Assembly: GCF_028688795.1 (NCBI RefSeq)
Contig: NZ_JAQTXM010000038.1
Span: 1-32,109, forward strand
Length of the DNA stretch: 32,109 nt
From: Rhodoferax sp.
GTDB taxonomy: Bacteria > Pseudomonadota > Gammaproteobacteria > Burkholderiales > Burkholderiaceae_C
Direction of reading: 5' to 3'
Part shown: positions 1 through 6,315 of the stretch, piece by piece
Layout of the letters: each line of letters starts with the position of its first letter
Position numbering within the stretch: position 1 is the stretch's first letter
The notes under the pieces: model-generated
Told to the model about the DNA's origin: nothing
Database searches by the model: none
The model's input: the letters and a program-made list of their open reading frames with translations, nothing else
Position numbers and translations under genes: made by a program

Positions 1-114
1 TTCTTTACCATCCGCTCCTACTTGGCAACCATGACCAAGCAGAAAAACAATCTGTTTGACTGTTTGGTCAGCGTGTTTAACCGCCAGATAATTCAGCCCA
101 GCTTTGCTCGTTAA
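1..114 (+). CDS. IS66-like transposase, C-terminal fragment (partial)
   Basis: The first base of the window opens a reading frame of 37 residues ending in TAA at 112-114. It begins FFTIRSYLATMTKQKN and ends VFNRQIIQPSFAR. The pattern F-x2-IRSYL-x-T-x2-KQ-x2-N-x-(L/F)-x2-L resembles the extreme C-terminus of IS66-family TnpC transposases as I remember them. The gene enters from the left, so its length and integrity cannot be judged. IS66 ends usually read GTAA...TTAC, and a TTAC at 124-127 just beyond the stop could be the element's right end. The family assignment rests on a short tail and is tentative. Confidence 0.5.
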   Translation, partial: FFTIRSYLATMTKQKNNLFDCLVSVFNRQIIQPSFAR

Positions 115-140
115 GCTGAGTAGTTACTAAATTTATACGT

Positions 141-193
141 TTTAGGCCTCTAGCCTTAGATAAACAAGCGCTAGAAGCTATTTAAAACATAGC
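141..193 (-). repeat. Dispersed palindromic repeat, copy R1
   Basis: Read on the minus strand, this copy has a first hairpin (GCTAT...ATAGC, 177-193), then AGCGCTTG...CAAGGCTAGAGGCC, whose arms can form a second hairpin (152-172). It lies between the convergent ends of the transposase tail and the acyltransferase gene. It shares layout and core with five other copies: 2657-2712, 3915-3964, 8803-8850, 13451-13502 and 19586-19631. It may act as a bidirectional terminator. Confidence 0.75.
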
Positions 194-196
194 AAA

Positions 197-1696
197 TCAA
201 TCACCCCACGGCAGCATCAACGTCAACAGACACAGGCGTTCAAACTCGGGCGCAAACTGGTCAATGATGGCTTGTGGGTCAGGGCACAAGGTGGTGTCGC
301 TGATGACGCCAAACTGCACGCCCCCGCCATAACTCAAGATTGACACCCCCAAGCCGACCGTGCCAGACTGCGGCACCCAAAACAGCGCTTGCTCCAGCGT
401 GGCACCGCAAAAAGTGAGTTTTTCGCGCGGCCCCGGCACATTGGTCATGACCGCGGTGGTTTTTTTGGAAAACAGACTCAACATGGCGTCCTGCGCGGGC
501 TTGACCAGCACACCCGCCACGGCCAGCAAGGCAAATGCCAGCAACGGCTGCAGGCTGCCTTTGAGCGCACTCATGCGTCGGCGCACCTCAAACACGCGCG
601 CCACCGGGTTGTCCAAGCCAATTGGCAGCACCACCGGGGCCAGGCCAAACTGGTTGCCCAGCTTGTAGGCCTCGGACATGGGGCGCAAGTTGACGGGCAC
701 CATGGCGCGGATTTCTTTGCCCGCCACAGCGTCACCCTGCGCACGCAGATACTGGCCAATGGCGCCAGCCACGCAGGACAGCAACACGTCGTTGATGGAG
801 CAATGGAGTGCCTTGCTCACCGCCCGCACGTCATCCAGGGGAATCGGCTGGCACCAAGCCACGCGCTTGGTTGTGCCCGGCGTGCCTTTCAGGCGGGTGG
901 GTGAGTCATCCGCCATCAGTGCCAGCGCCGCGCTGTCACGCATCACCTGGTAGGCCAGCCGCGCCGCATCAGCGGAACCACCCAGCCCCTTGCTCAGGCC
1001 TTTTTCAAACCATTTTTCCAGCAGGCTTCCCACGCGGAGTTGCGGGTCACCAACGGCATTCAATGCCTGTTCGGCCTTATCACCCGCAGCATCAAGCGCC
1101 TTCACGGTGGCCTGTGTCAGTGGCTCGATCAGGGTGTGCGACATCCAGTCCTCGGCGGCTTCCCAGCTTGACGAGGCTTGGGGCTTGGACTTGCGCTGGG
1201 GCGGCTCATGCCCGCCATCCACCAGCGACTGGATCACGGCAATCAGCGCCAGCCCGTCCGCGATGCAGTGGTGAATGCGCACCAATAGCGCCGAGCCGCC
1301 CTCAAAATGCTCGATCAGGCGAAAGTCCCAAAGCGGGTGCTGCATGTCCATCGACTGCATGGCCAGCTCGCCCAAACGCGTCTGCAGCGCCTGCTCGGGG
1401 TGTTTGCGGGCCGTGGCGGGCAGTGTCTCAAGCAGCACGTGGCGGTTGATGTCAAACGCGGTGTCGGTCACCCAACTGGCCCCGGTGGCATCAAGCTGCA
1501 CACGCTGGGAAAACCGTGGGTATTTCAACATGCGCTCTTCGATGCGGTCGCGGGTATCTTGGTAACTCACGCCGGGTTTGATGAGCCAGACACCCAGAAT
1601 CAGCATCAGATTGCTGCTTGAGTCCATGCGCAGCCAAGCCGTGTCGACTTTGCTCATGCGCTCGACCGTGAAGGCGGGTTTAAATTTGGTAAGCAT
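197..1696 (-). CDS. Wax ester synthase / diacylglycerol acyltransferase (WS/DGAT family)
   Basis: A 499-residue protein of the bacterial WS/DGAT family, which transfers acyl groups from acyl-CoA to long-chain alcohols or diacylglycerol to make wax esters or triacylglycerol for storage. The catalytic HHxxxDG motif is present as HHCIADG at residues 142-148, and the length is typical. A C-terminal segment around PGP (VMTNVPGPREKLTFCG) matches the conserved NVPGP region of the family. The start is uncertain. The family usually begins close to a (L)S-x2-D segment, here MSKVDTAWLRMD at residue 14, so ATG at 1655-1657 is a strong alternative to ATG at 1694-1696; neither has a clear Shine-Dalgarno sequence. 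It is divergent from an acyl-CoA-binding protein gene, which fits a role in handling acyl-CoA for storage lipid. Confidence 0.88.
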   Translation of the reverse strand: MLTKFKPAFTVERMSKVDTAWLRMDSSSNLMLILGVWLIKPGVSYQDTRDRIEERMLKYPRFSQRVQLDATGASWVTDTAFDINRHVLLETLPATARKHPEQALQTRLGELAMQSMDMQHPLWDFRLIEHFEGGSALLVRIHHCIADGLALIAVIQSLVDGGHEPPQRKSKPQASSSWEAAEDWMSHTLIEPLTQATVKALDAAGDKAEQALNAVGDPQLRVGSLLEKWFEKGLSKGLGGSADAARLAYQVMRDSAALALMADDSPTRLKGTPGTTKRVAWCQPIPLDDVRAVSKALHCSINDVLLSCVAGAIGQYLRAQGDAVAGKEIRAMVPVNLRPMSEAYKLGNQFGLAPVVLPIGLDNPVARVFEVRRRMSALKGSLQPLLAFALLAVAGVLVKPAQDAMLSLFSKKTTAVMTNVPGPREKLTFCGATLEQALFWVPQSGTVGLGVSILSYGGGVQFGVISDTTLCPDPQAIIDQFAPEFERLCLLTLMLPWGD

Positions 1697-1807
1697 GGCG
1701 GCTGTGTGTTTGGGAGGGGTTCTCTATTTTGTGATCGAAACGCCCTTTAAGATCACCCGGCTTACCCCTAGAACCTGAATATTTAACGCAACCAAGAATC
1801 ACCCCCC
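1697..1807. promoter_or_regulatory. Divergent intergenic region, WS/DGAT and ACBP
   Basis: This 111-bp gap must hold the promoters of two divergent genes. An inverted repeat GTGATC (1731-1736) and GATCAC (1751-1756) with a 14-base spacer is the only symmetric element I noticed; it could be an operator or chance. No convincing -35/-10 pair was recognised. Confidence 0.3.
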
Positions 1808-2062
1808 ATGACTGACTTGACAACCAAATTTGAAGCCGCCGTGGCTCACTCAAAAAACCTGAGCGAACGCCCCGACAACATGACACTGCTCAAGCTCTAC
1901 GCGCTCTACAAACAAGGCAGCGTGGGCGACAACGGCGAGAAAAAACCTGGCTTTAGCGACATGGTGGGCCGCGCCAAATGGGAGGCCTGGAACACACTCA
2001 AAGGCACCTCTCAAGCTGAAGCCATGCAGCAGTACATTGACCAGATCGCGTCGCTGAGCTGA
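1808..2062 (+). CDS. Acyl-CoA-binding protein (ACBP family)
   Basis: An 84-residue soluble protein matching the whole length of the ACBP four-helix family (about 85-90 residues). The family signature is visible: LYALYKQGSVGDN, followed by KPGFSDMVGRAKWEAW, containing the lysine and aromatic residues that contact the CoA moiety in characterised members. ACBPs bind long-chain acyl-CoA esters with high affinity and buffer or shuttle them in the cytosol. They are ubiquitous in eukaryotes but patchy in bacteria. The divergent neighbour is an acyl-CoA-consuming WS/DGAT enzyme and the next gene is linked to PHA granules, so a role in supplying or protecting acyl-CoA for storage is plausible but inferred. 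No strong ribosome-binding site precedes the ATG. Confidence 0.93.
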   Translation: MTDLTTKFEAAVAHSKNLSERPDNMTLLKLYALYKQGSVGDNGEKKPGFSDMVGRAKWEAWNTLKGTSQAEAMQQYIDQIASLS

Positions 2063-2072
2063 TTGGGATGGG

Positions 2073-2396
2073 TCACTGCACCTTGTGGCTGGCCCGTTTT
2101 TTTGCGGGTTCAGCCAGCAAGGCGTCGAGGTTTTTCACAATCTCGGCCTCGATCGAGCCCTTGAACGCGCCCAGCAAAAACCCCAGGTGGGCGCGCAATT
2201 CAAAGCGGTCTTTGGTCACCAGCAAGCGCCCTTTGACGCCCGAGCGCGCAAAGTCAACCTCGTCAGCGTGCTGGCCCTCAAGGTAGGCGCATTCCATGGC
2301 AAATTTCTGCTCGGCTTGCTCGGCCCATTTGAAGGCCACTTTGCGGGCCTTGGCGAGACCCAGTGTGTGTTCGCGAACGATGTTCAGTTCAGCCAT
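2073..2396 (-). CDS. Polyhydroxyalkanoic acid system family protein (PHA granule region)
   Basis: A 107-residue protein beginning MAELNIVREHTLGLAKARKVAFKWAEQ, the typical start of the small PHA_gran_rgn family (polyhydroxyalkanoate system protein). Members are often encoded near PHA genes; the biochemical role is unclear and some work links them to granules. The LGLxxAR motif and the later DRFELRAHLGFLLGAFKGSIEAEI segment support the family. Its ATG (2394-2396) overlaps the stop codon of the upstream metallopeptidase gene by eight bases (ATGGCTGA), so the two are probably translationally coupled. The basic tail AEPAKKRASHK resembles tails of polymer- or nucleic-acid-binding proteins, but this is weak evidence. 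Confidence 0.75.
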   Translation of the reverse strand: MAELNIVREHTLGLAKARKVAFKWAEQAEQKFAMECAYLEGQHADEVDFARSGVKGRLLVTKDRFELRAHLGFLLGAFKGSIEAEIVKNLDALLAEPAKKRASHKVQ

Positions 2397-3561
2397 GTTG
2401 TTCAGATGCCCATTGTTTTAACTGTTGCGCCCGCTCTGGCTGCGGGCGTTTGGCAAGCTGCCTGACCGCATCATAAAACTTCAGCCAGTCGCGCCCCTGC
2501 CGCACAAACAGGGCCTCAAAGCCCGGCACCAGCTCGTCGTAGGCGGCCTGCGCGCCAAAGGCGGCGTTGTTGGCCTGTGCCACCCAGGCGTCATAACCAC
2601 TGTAACCACCCCAGCTGGCTTTGAGCGCTGCGTAGCCTTTTCTAAAGTCTTGCATTGCTCCTGATTTCATAGCTTCCTGCACTTTATTTTCATGGGCTAG
2701 AGGGCTATTTTGCTTATAAATGTCAGCCAGCCGGTCACGCGTGGCACGGGTCAGCGCGCGAAACTGCTGGCGCCGCGCATCAAAGGCAGCATAGTCTGCG
2801 CGCGCTTTAACGGTGCCTTTTTGCTGCAGCCAGCGCGCGCCGCCCAAGCGCTCCACCGCCGTGGCAAACGACTCGTTGAACACGGTGTCGCCCGGCACAT
2901 ACAGCACCTGATGCGATAACTCATGGAACACCAGCCGAGCCACTTCGCCCTCAGGGTAATGAATGAAAGTGTTGAGCAGTGGGTCGCCGCCCAGCCAGTT
3001 CATCCAGCCGAGCGTCGAATAGGCGGGCACGCCGTAGACACTGGCTTCCAGCCCTTCTGCCCGCAGAGACTGCGCTTGGAGCCGCGCGTCGGGTTCAGAA
3101 AAATAGCCCCGGTAGCCCACACAACCCGCCACGGGAAAGCACCAGGTTTTCAGGGTCAGCGAGAACTCGGGAGCGGCCACCACGTTCCACACCACGTGGC
3201 GGCGCTGTAAGTCCGCATAGCGGTGGTAGCTGGCGTTGTCAGGCAGATGCAGCTCGGTCACGGCAAAGCGGCGGATGTCTTGTGCCTGGCGCAGCCTCTG
3301 CGCTAAGGTTGACGGGGTGTTGGGGTCGACCAGCCAATCGTCAATGGGGCGCGCCGCCCACATCAGTTGCAGGTGCCCGGCCACCGATTGCCCGTAGTAG
3401 CGCATGTCGGCACAGCCCGTTAGCAAGAAAACCAGCAGCAGACCAGCCCATAAACGCAGCCTTATCAGCGGCGTTGTAGACACGCCGCGCGGCGCACGGC
3501 CAGCCAGCGCGGGGCTACCATCACCATCCGTCGAATCAATCAACACACAAGGAAACACCAT
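2389..3561 (-). CDS. Predicted lipoprotein aminopeptidase (zinc metallopeptidase, HExxH)
   Basis: A 390-residue frame with an export signal and lipobox (LLTGC, cysteine 50 in the long numbering), so probably a membrane-anchored lipoprotein. A zinc-peptidase signature HELSH lies at 213-217 with a downstream glutamate in NESFAT (E230), matching the predicted aminopeptidase family (PF10023-type). Substrate unknown. The ATG at 3559-3561 overlaps the start of the divergent DUF1840 gene and adds about 26 non-signal-like residues; a GTG at 3481-3483, giving a VSTTPLIRLRLW... signal peptide, may be the true start. Residues about 286-303 (PLAHENKVQEAMKSGAM) are encoded by a copy of the dispersed repeat, yet the frame stays open. 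Its stop overlaps the next gene by eight bases. Confidence 0.85.
   Translation of the reverse strand: MVFPCVLIDSTDGDGSPALAGRAPRGVSTTPLIRLRLWAGLLLVFLLTGCADMRYYGQSVAGHLQLMWAARPIDDWLVDPNTPSTLAQRLRQAQDIRRFAVTELHLPDNASYHRYADLQRRHVVWNVVAAPEFSLTLKTWCFPVAGCVGYRGYFSEPDARLQAQSLRAEGLEASVYGVPAYSTLGWMNWLGGDPLLNTFIHYPEGEVARLVFHELSHQVLYVPGDTVFNESFATAVERLGGARWLQQKGTVKARADYAAFDARRQQFRALTRATRDRLADIYKQNSPLAHENKVQEAMKSGAMQDFRKGYAALKASWGGYSGYDAWVAQANNAAFGAQAAYDELVPGFEALFVRQGRDWLKFYDAVRQLAKRPQPERAQQLKQWASEQHG
2657..2712 (+). repeat. Dispersed palindromic repeat, copy R2, inside a coding sequence
   Basis: The plus strand shows GCT...ATAGCTTCCTGC, then CATGGGCTAGAGGGCTATTTTG, the same layout and GGGCTAGAGG core as the intergenic copies. 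It lies fully inside the metallopeptidase gene on the opposite strand and contributes about 18 codons without a stop. The local base composition is more AT-rich than the flanking gene. Confidence 0.65.
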
Positions 3562-3895
3562 GCTTTACAAGTTCAAATCAAAGGCCGCAGGGGATGTGAT
3601 TATGTTGCAGCCCAATGGGCAACGGGTGCTGGAAATCATTGGTAAGCACAGCGCAACCGACCCCAGTCTCAAGGGCATTTTGTTGCCCGAGCAAATGCCG
3701 CAAGCGCTCATTGCGCTGCAGGCCGCCGTGGAACAAGAAGAGGCTCAGCGCCAAGCGGTCATGGACCAAGCCAAAGCCGAGAACCTGCCCGCCCCGCACT
3801 TTGACGCCATCAGCCTGCGTCAGCGTGCCCTGCCATTCATGGACATGATCCGCGAATGCCTGGGGGCCAAAGAAGCCATCACCTGGGGTGTTTGA
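3560..3895 (+). CDS. DUF1840 family protein
   Basis: A 111-residue protein, MLYKFKSKAAGDVIMLQPNGQRVLEIIG..., that I recognise as the small DUF1840 family common in Burkholderiales. Function unknown. The ATG at 3560-3562 is preceded by AAGGA about seven bases upstream, so this start is preferred over longer open frames. Features visible: a hydrophobic beta-like N-terminus (DVIMLQPNGQRVLEIIGK), a glutamine/glutamate-rich helix (ALQAAVEQEEAQRQAVMDQAKAE) and a C-terminal helix FMDMIRECLGAKEAITWGV. It is divergent from the metallopeptidase gene and convergent with the large minus-strand transport operon, with a repeat copy between. Confidence 0.85.
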   Translation: MLYKFKSKAAGDVIMLQPNGQRVLEIIGKHSATDPSLKGILLPEQMPQALIALQAAVEQEEAQRQAVMDQAKAENLPAPHFDAISLRQRALPFMDMIRECLGAKEAITWGV

Positions 3896-3914
3896 CGCAG
3901 AATATAATAATAAT

Positions 3915-3964
3915 TAGCCTCTAGCCCTTATTGGATAAGCGCTATCAGCTATATAAAAAATAGC
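3915..3964 (-). repeat. Dispersed palindromic repeat, copy R3 (between convergent genes)
   Basis: On the minus strand the copy reads GCTATTTTTTATATAGC (first hairpin), then AGCGCTTATCCAATAAGGGCT (second hairpin), then AGAGGC. It sits between the convergent ends of the DUF1840 gene and the seven-gene transport operon, so it could terminate both transcripts. It is the best-preserved copy in the window and defines the consensus I used. Confidence 0.85.
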
Positions 3965-4017
3965 ATCTGACCAACCCGCCACGAACTGCTTCGCTCGGTT
4001 TTGGGTAAGTCCCATGT

Positions 4018-5274
4018 CTATTTGTAGCTGCGCGCGTCTTCAATCACCTTGCCATCGTTGGGCAGACTACCGGGCAGCACCACCTCCACCTTGCCGCGCA
4101 GTTTGGTCACATCGCGAATCGCATCCATCAGCTTTTGCGCCAGGCCGTCGGGGCCGCTGCAAGCCGACTCCACCTTGAGCGTCATCTGGTCGTTGGCCAT
4201 TTCACCGGTCACCACCAAGCGCGCCTTGGTCACCTCGGGGAAGCGTTTGGCGATTTGATCGACCTGGCCCGGGTGCACAAACATGCCACGGATTTTGGTG
4301 GTCTGGTCGGCCCGGCCCATCCAGCCCTTGATGCGCACATTGCTGCGGCCCGTTGGGCACAGCCCTGGCAACACCGCCGACAAGTCGCCGGTGCCAAAGC
4401 GGATCAGCGGGTAGGTGGGGTTCAGCGTGGTCACCACCACCTCACCCACTTCGCCCTCGGCTACCGGGTCGCCGGTGCCGGGGCGCACAATTTCAAGCAG
4501 CACACCTTCGTCCAGCACCAGGCCGTCACGGGCTGAGGTCTCGTAGGCAATCGAGCCCAGATCAGCCGTGGCATAACACTGGTAGCCATCGACGCCGTGT
4601 GCGGTGAACCAGTCGCGCAAGCTGGGCGGGTAGGCCTCACCGCCAAACATGGCTTTGGTCACGCTGGGCAAGGCCACGCCCATCTCAGCGGCTTTTTCAA
4701 GGATGATTTTCAGAAAACTGGGGGTGCCGATGTAACCCGCCGGTTTCAATTCGGCCATGGCCTGCACCTGCTGCTCGGTCTGGCCGGTGCCGCCCGGAAA
4801 CACCGTGCAGCCCAGCGCGTGGGCACCGGTTTCCATCATGGAGCCCGCAGGCACAAAGTGGTAACTGAAGCTGTTGTGAATCAGCTCCCCCGGGCGAAAG
4901 CCGGCGGCAAAAATGGCGCGAGCCATGCGCCAGTAGTCGTTGGCCGTGCCTTCTGGCTCATAAATGGGCCCGGGGCTGGCGAAGACGCGTGGCATATGCG
5001 CCCCAAACCCTGCCGCGCTGAAGCCGCCAAACACGCTGCCACCTCTTTGGCGACTGCTCAGTTGCAACTCCAGCAGCTCGTGTTTGCGTGTCACGGGTAG
5101 CTGAGCCAATGCGGCGCGGCTGCACACATCGGCGGGATTCACGTCTTTAAGAATCCCGGCAAAGGCTGGCGAGGCCAACTTGGCGTGGGCCACTTGGATG
5201 GGCAAGGCTGCCAGCAACGCAGCTTCACGCTGGGCCGGGTCACGCGTTTCCAGTGCGTCAAAAAAATCGGTCAT
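4018..5274 (-). CDS. PaaK-like phenylacetate-CoA ligase family protein with degenerate P-loop
   Basis: A 418-residue adenylate-forming enzyme most like phenylacetate-CoA ligases (usually about 430 residues). The start chosen is ATG 5272-5274, which has AGGA nine bases upstream; the longer frame begins at TTG and lacks such a site. Visible family elements are a mid-protein segment ending GYQCYATADLGSIAYE, the TTL-x3-YPLIRFGTGD-like hinge region (VVTTLNPTYPLIRFGTGDL), and a C-terminal domain ending PGSLPNDGKVIEDARSYK with the likely catalytic lysine in NDGK. The canonical SSGTTGKPT phosphate loop is not seen; the matching region reads RVFASPGPIYEPEG. It is the last gene of the transport operon, so it probably works on, or senses, the imported acid. 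Activity is uncertain because of the altered loop. Confidence 0.82.
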   Translation of the reverse strand: MTDFFDALETRDPAQREAALLAALPIQVAHAKLASPAFAGILKDVNPADVCSRAALAQLPVTRKHELLELQLSSRQRGGSVFGGFSAAGFGAHMPRVFASPGPIYEPEGTANDYWRMARAIFAAGFRPGELIHNSFSYHFVPAGSMMETGAHALGCTVFPGGTGQTEQQVQAMAELKPAGYIGTPSFLKIILEKAAEMGVALPSVTKAMFGGEAYPPSLRDWFTAHGVDGYQCYATADLGSIAYETSARDGLVLDEGVLLEIVRPGTGDPVAEGEVGEVVVTTLNPTYPLIRFGTGDLSAVLPGLCPTGRSNVRIKGWMGRADQTTKIRGMFVHPGQVDQIAKRFPEVTKARLVVTGEMANDQMTLKVESACSGPDGLAQKLMDAIRDVTKLRGKVEVVLPGSLPNDGKVIEDARSYK

Positions 5275-5328
5275 GTTTGTTTTCCTGAAAGGGAGGCGCT
5301 CAACGGTGTCAGTCAAATTGATCAGGCA

Positions 5329-6141
5329 TCAAGCCAGCCAACGCTTGCGGCGCTTGTAACTTTTCACATCCTTGAAGCTCTTGCGCTCGCCGCCGCCCAT
5401 ACCAAGGTAGAACTCTTTCACGTCTTCGTTGTTGGCCAAATCACTGGCCACACCGTCCATCACGACCCGGCCGGATTCCATGATGTAGCCGTAGTCCGCG
5501 TATTTCAGGGCCATGTTGGTGTTTTGTTCGGCCAGCAAAAAGGTTACTTTTTCCTTGGTGTTGAGGTCTTTCACGATCTCGAACACCTCGTGCACGATTT
5601 GCGGCGCCAGCCCCATGGACGGCTCATCGAGCAACACCATGCTGGGGTTGGTCATCAGCGCCCGGCCAATGGCGCACATCTGCTGCTCGCCGCCCGAGGT
5701 GTAGGCAGCCTGACTGGTGCGGCGGGTTTTCAGGCGCGGAAAATAGGTGTAGACCTTGTCCAGGTTGGCTGCGATCTCGCCCTTGTCCTTACGGGTGTAG
5801 CTACCAGTGAGCAAATTTTCTTCGATGGTCAGGTGGGCAAAGCAGTGCCGGCCTTCCATCACCTGCACCACGCCACGGTTCACCAAATCTGCGGGTGACA
5901 GGTTTTCAATGCGTTCGCCTCGCAGCTCGATGGAACCCTTGGTGACCTCGCCGCGCTCGCCTTTGAGCAAGTTGGAAATGGCGCGCAGCGTGGTGGTCTT
6001 GCCCGCGCCGTTGCCACCCAGAATGGCCACGATCTTGCCCTCAGGCACGTTCAGCGACACGCCTTTTAGAACCAGAATCACGTGGTTGTAAATGACCTCG
6101 ATGCCATTGACGTTGAGAACGATGTTTTTGGATTCACTCAT
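5329..6141 (-). CDS. livF: Branched-chain amino acid-type ABC transporter ATPase (LivF-like)
   Basis: A 270-residue cytoplasmic ATPase of the LivF type. Walker A is GGNGAGKTT at residues 42-50, the ABC signature is TSGGEQQM, and Walker B is MVLLDEPSMGL followed by an H-loop-like LLAEQN segment; LivF proteins typically have a Q-N pair there. It should energise import together with LivG, LivH and LivM. It is longer than the usual LivF (about 235 residues) because of a basic tail, GGGERKSFKDVKSYKRRKRWLA, after the usual EFYLGM ending. It follows the binding-protein gene after a 174-base structured spacer and precedes the PaaK-like gene by 54 bases. Confidence 0.93.
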   Translation of the reverse strand: MSESKNIVLNVNGIEVIYNHVILVLKGVSLNVPEGKIVAILGGNGAGKTTTLRAISNLLKGERGEVTKGSIELRGERIENLSPADLVNRGVVQVMEGRHCFAHLTIEENLLTGSYTRKDKGEIAANLDKVYTYFPRLKTRRTSQAAYTSGGEQQMCAIGRALMTNPSMVLLDEPSMGLAPQIVHEVFEIVKDLNTKEKVTFLLAEQNTNMALKYADYGYIMESGRVVMDGVASDLANNEDVKEFYLGMGGGERKSFKDVKSYKRRKRWLA

Positions 6142-6190
6142 TGCGGTAGTTCCACATAACTTGATGTAACCCGGTCAAACCGGGAGGCTT

Positions 6191-6306
6191 GCCAACTGAA
6201 AAAGCAGCCTTGCCACTCTTTCAGTTGGCGACTCGTGGGAGTCGCCAACATTCCTGAGCGTGAAAGTGCGAACCCATTGCCAACGGCAATGGTCACGCGC
6301 TTTCAC
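6191..6306 (-). promoter_or_regulatory. Cluster of strong hairpins between binding-protein gene and livF
   Basis: The 174-base spacer 6142-6315 contains stacked inverted repeats. GCCAACTGAAA (6191-6201) pairs with TTTCAGTTGGC (6219-6229), 11 bp. GTTGGCGACTC (6224-6234) pairs with GAGTCGCCAAC (6239-6249), 11 bp with a four-base loop. CCATTGCC (6274-6281) pairs with GGCAATGG (6285-6292), enclosed by GTGAAAG (6260-6266) and CTTTCAC (6300-6306). The first two share 6224-6229 and so exclude each other. No U-run follows any stem on the minus strand, so this is probably not a simple terminator. A role in stabilising the binding-protein mRNA or reducing livF expression is inferred. Confidence 0.7.
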
Positions 6307-6315
6307 ACTAACGGA

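Noticed and set aside
3404..3559. Longer N-terminus for the DUF1840 gene
   Set aside because: The ATG at 3560 has a good AAGGA site and gives the normal family start; the upstream part is antisense to the metallopeptidase signal peptide.
5185..5898. 237-codon plus-strand frame across the PaaK-like/livF junction
   Set aside because: Antisense to two well-supported genes, with no family resemblance or ribosome-binding site.
6191..6306. Rho-independent terminator after the binding-protein gene
   Set aside because: Stems are strong, but no U-run follows on the minus strand, and livF lacks any obvious promoter of its own.
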